DNA from: Combretum micranthum
Lineage: Eukaryota; Streptophyta; Magnoliopsida; Myrtales; Combretaceae
Reading direction: 5' to 3'
Assembly: GCA_024138025.1 (NCBI GenBank)
Contig: JAMXBD010001207.1
Location: 248,001 to 312,000 of the forward strand
Length of the DNA stretch: 64,000 nucleotides
Position 1 is the first letter of the stretch. Every line of letters begins with the position of its first letter. This document shows, piece after piece, positions 61,306 to 64,000 of the stretch. The translations under genes and the position numbers were made by a program. Below the pieces are notes generated by a model, which saw only the letters and a list, made by a program, of their open reading frames with translations, searched no databases and was not told the DNA's origin.

Positions 61306-63801
61306 CGTAAACCCACGAAGTTTTGGATTCAAATTAAAGCTTAAACCCTAATTAGAAGTCAACCGGATTTCCAAAGTCAACAAAACCCTAGTTTACCGTG
61401 ACCACTTAAAGTCCGGCATCACCATTTAAGAAACCTTAAGAGAGTAAGAAAGAGTTTAGTGAGTAGAATAGTTCGTAATTATCTAAGGAAGCCTAAAAAG
61501 ATCAGTTTAGTAAAACCGAAACTCGTTTTGAACCTGATCGGATACAGTTCTTGAAAAACATGTCCAGGAGCTTGGAATAGTAAAAATATTCCGAATATAC
61601 CGTTAGACTAGTAAAAATATAAGATTTTCAAAAATATCAATTTGTAATTTTTCGATAGTTAAAAATATCAGATATCGCATTTATACGTGTATTTTCTTAC
61701 TACCGGTATTTAATTGTCATGTCTACTTTGCATTACACTATTTGCTACTATTCTATACTATTTATCTATCTCTACTTTTTCTTACAACCTACTCTTACAA
61801 CCCATACACCTATTTCTTACACATTTTCATTTTCAATACAACTTCACATCTTTCATATCTTACTTTTAATTAATCAAAAGACAAAAATTAATTTTACTCT
61901 CTCTTTTCTCTCAAAAATGCGCCGGCCCCCCCCTCTTTTTGCTCCAAATTGTTTTAATTTTCATTTATTTAATTAACACAAATTATCTCCCACATTTTCC
62001 TATAAATACACTTTCATACTTCCACTTCTTTCACACTTCTTCTATACTAAAGTTACTCTCTAAAAGTTCTTCAAGAATTCTCTTCCAAGAAGTTCTCTCT
62101 AGTTTAGTTCCTCTAGGTAACCTTTCTTCAAGCTTTCCTTATGTTCATCTACTTAGTATGAACTTAGTATGTGTTTTCTAAACCATGAAGATTAAGGAAA
62201 GCAACAATAGGTTCATACTTTGTTTTTGTTCATCATCAAGTTCCGTTTATGTTCATAACTATCTAGTATATCTATATAACTATATATATTATTTAGAGCA
62301 TATAAGCTCAGTTTTGCAATTTATTTACTTCCTTGCAATTTATTTACATTCATGTTATCTTTAAGACTAGTCTTTCTAGTCTTAAACTTATACTCATCAA
62401 GTCAAAACATTTTCTTTTTCTTTTTCTTTTGGGACTAGTCTTTTCTTAGTCCCGAGATACCTTAATGAAGTTAAGGTTCCAATACTTGATTTATTTTCTT
62501 ACTAGCTTATTCTTTCAAAGTTATTATGTTTCTTTATATTTTCATAACTTTATGATTCATATTCATGCATGAACATAATGATTTTATCTCAACAAAATAA
62601 ATGAAGAAATGTTTTTTTAAAATAAAGATTCTTTTCTAGAAATAAAAGTAGAAAGTTAATGTTTTTCTAAAAACTAAGAAGTCATCTTAAACAAACTTAG
62701 AGGAGTTCGTAAGGAATTTTATAAATATACATAACACTAAAAGGACTTTTTAAGCAAACAAAGACTTTACAACAACTTCGTTTTTTTCAAATGATAGAAA
62801 AATCTTTTCACTAAAAATGATCTCAAGAAATCAAGAAATTATATCTCTAAATGTAGAAGTGGTATTACTTTCAAAAAGTGTTGGAAGCTAAGTGTAGGAA
62901 ACAAAAATCATTCTTTAGGAATTTGAAGAAATTACGAAAGTAAAATTTATGAAAGGAAAAGAGATACTCATTATAAACAAATTAAGATGATTTCAAAGCA
63001 AAATGAATATTCCAAAAGTTCTCAAGTTTCAAAATCTTTAAAGTCTTTACTTTTTCATAAATTGAGACAACTTCATTAACTTTATACATTTTTTATGAGT
63101 CAATAAGTATATGAATATACTTTCCAAAGGTTTTACAAGCTATTATATTACTTATCTCTTCAAATGAGCTTTGGATAAAAGAAGGAAAACAAGTTTACAA
63201 AAATTCGTGGTGAATCTGTCCGCCACCTTTTTGGAACCCAAACGACTTAGTTTGATGAAAATAAGTTTAGAAATAGATAGATCTTTTCGAATAGGTAGAA
63301 AACAGTATATTATATGCAAAATTCAGAGTTAAAATGAGCAAGTTATGGCCATTTTAAGTTGGAATTTTCTCTTATACGATTTTACCGCGATTTTAAGAAA
63401 AGTTTAAGATCTTCAAGAATAGAAACTTCATGAAAGACTCATTTTGGGTATTTCATCTTGTTTAGGTGGAGAAGGACCCGAGATCACTTTTCCGGAGGAT
63501 TACTTCGATCAGGATCTACCAACATGGAGTGAGTTGTTATTATTTTGGAAAGACTTCTAAAGTGGGGGAATGCCCTTAAGATGATGTAAAGATATTATTA
63601 TGGAAACTTATGGTTATTTATATAAGTTCTTGCTTACTTTTATTATCTACTTAAATGTAATAGCCCTATGAGCCTCCTACTATCTTGGAAGCATACCTTG
63701 CCTGTGATATCCAAGCTCCTGCATGACTAAGGTTGTCATTCATTAGCTTTAATATTATATGCGGTGGACTGCCACGTTTAGGGTACCCTCCGGGCGTGAC
63801 A
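61306..63801 (+). mobile_element. 5' LTR, copy C of the 3-kb family
   Basis: Aligns with LTR B from CGTAAACCC (TG start mutated to CG) to CCGGGCGTGACA. It is 2496 bp, shorter because about 800 bp corresponding to 15421-16247 of B, including the variable segment, are missing between GAGTGAGTTG (63526-63535) and GGGGAATGCCC (about 63564). Unlike copies A, B and D it is followed by a primer site, so it is a true 5' LTR of an element leaving the window. It is inserted in the Tat integrase. Confidence 0.9.
62001..62008 (+). promoter_or_regulatory. TATA box of LTR C
   Basis: TATAAATA in TTTTCCTATAAATACAC, matching LTRs A and B. Confidence 0.6.
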
Positions 63802-63809
63802 GTTTAAGT

Positions 63810-63822
63810 TAGTATCAGAGCG
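63810..63822 (+). promoter_or_regulatory. Primer binding site, initiator tRNA-Met type
   Basis: TAGTATCAGAGCG against the usual TGGTATCAGAGCC, eight bases after the LTR end, the same spacing as at 54462. Confidence 0.75.
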
Positions 63823-64000
63823 CAAGTTTTAGATAAAAGATAGTAGAATTAGACTTTAAGTTAGATAGTAAGGAGTTAGAACTTAAGCTTAAGATCTGAG
63901 CCTCTTCTTGTTCTATTCTGATAGCTAACCTTCCCCGAAGTTAAGGAAAAATCCCGACATTTCCTTAAGGACCCAGATGGGACCTTTGTGAACTACCATC
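63823..64000 (+). other. Start of the internal region of the LTR C element
   Basis: Untranslated leader: no gag frame has begun by the window edge. It would continue into gag/pol in the neighbouring sequence. Confidence 0.5.

Noticed and set aside
1..64000. tRNA, rRNA or organellar insert
   Set aside because: No cloverleaf with paired A and B boxes, no rRNA core sequence and no chloroplast or mitochondrial gene was recognised; the only tRNA-like motif pair (28465-28583) fits a SINE better.

Overview
The window is AT-rich nuclear DNA of a flowering plant, with no host gene that looks intact. The organism is inferred from plant-specific content: Ty1/copia and Ty3/gypsy retrotransposons with initiator-Met and Arg-type primer binding sites, a CACTA (En/Spm) transposase remnant, an antisense plant mobile domain (PMD) gene, GT-AG introns of about 80 bases, and TATAAATA promoters inside LTRs. 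No long open reading frame survives. Almost every recognisable protein has stops and frameshifts, so this looks like old, heterochromatin-like, nested transposon DNA.

Layout. 1-4925: a minus-strand CACTA remnant split by a 3.5 kb solo LTR (copy D) with a perfect 5-bp target duplication. 5563-7000: an LTR-like segment with an array of hairpins. 7416-18960: an Athila-like element (element 1) with no recognisable pol. Its 3' LTR was hit by solo LTR A, and LTR A was later hit by solo LTR B of the same family, with target duplications at both levels. 18961-24240: a decayed copia integrase/RT/RNase H, split by a reverse-oriented solo LTR. 24532-30468: a second Athila-like element (element 2). 30469-36350: gene-free AT-rich DNA with a 233-bp tandem duplication. 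36350-43282: a gypsy (Tat-like) element that carries gag in sense and an intron-bearing PMD gene in antisense, with no pol. 43752-44174: a hAT-like MITE. 44355-44429: one exon of a RING-CH ubiquitin ligase. 45991-51635: a direct-repeat pair around another solo LTR, then the start of an unrecognised ORF. 51636-58735: a gypsy chromovirus-type element with 5' LTR, PBS, gag, protease, RT, RNase H and integrase, all decayed. 58756-60300: a reverse Athila-like LTR. 60640-61305: an antisense Tat-type integrase tail. 61306-64000: the 5' LTR and PBS of an element of the same family as A, B and D, running out of the window.

How it fits together. Insertions are stacked up to three deep and several solo LTRs keep their target duplications, so insertion followed by LTR-LTR recombination built most of the window. 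Two sequence patterns are not explained by ordinary annotation. First, several unrelated LTR families carry arrays of short, nearly perfect palindromes, each family with a different arm sequence. Second, copies of one LTR family share their flanks but hold unrelated sequence at one fixed internal position. The antisense PMD gene with two intact-looking introns is the most informative gene-level observation.
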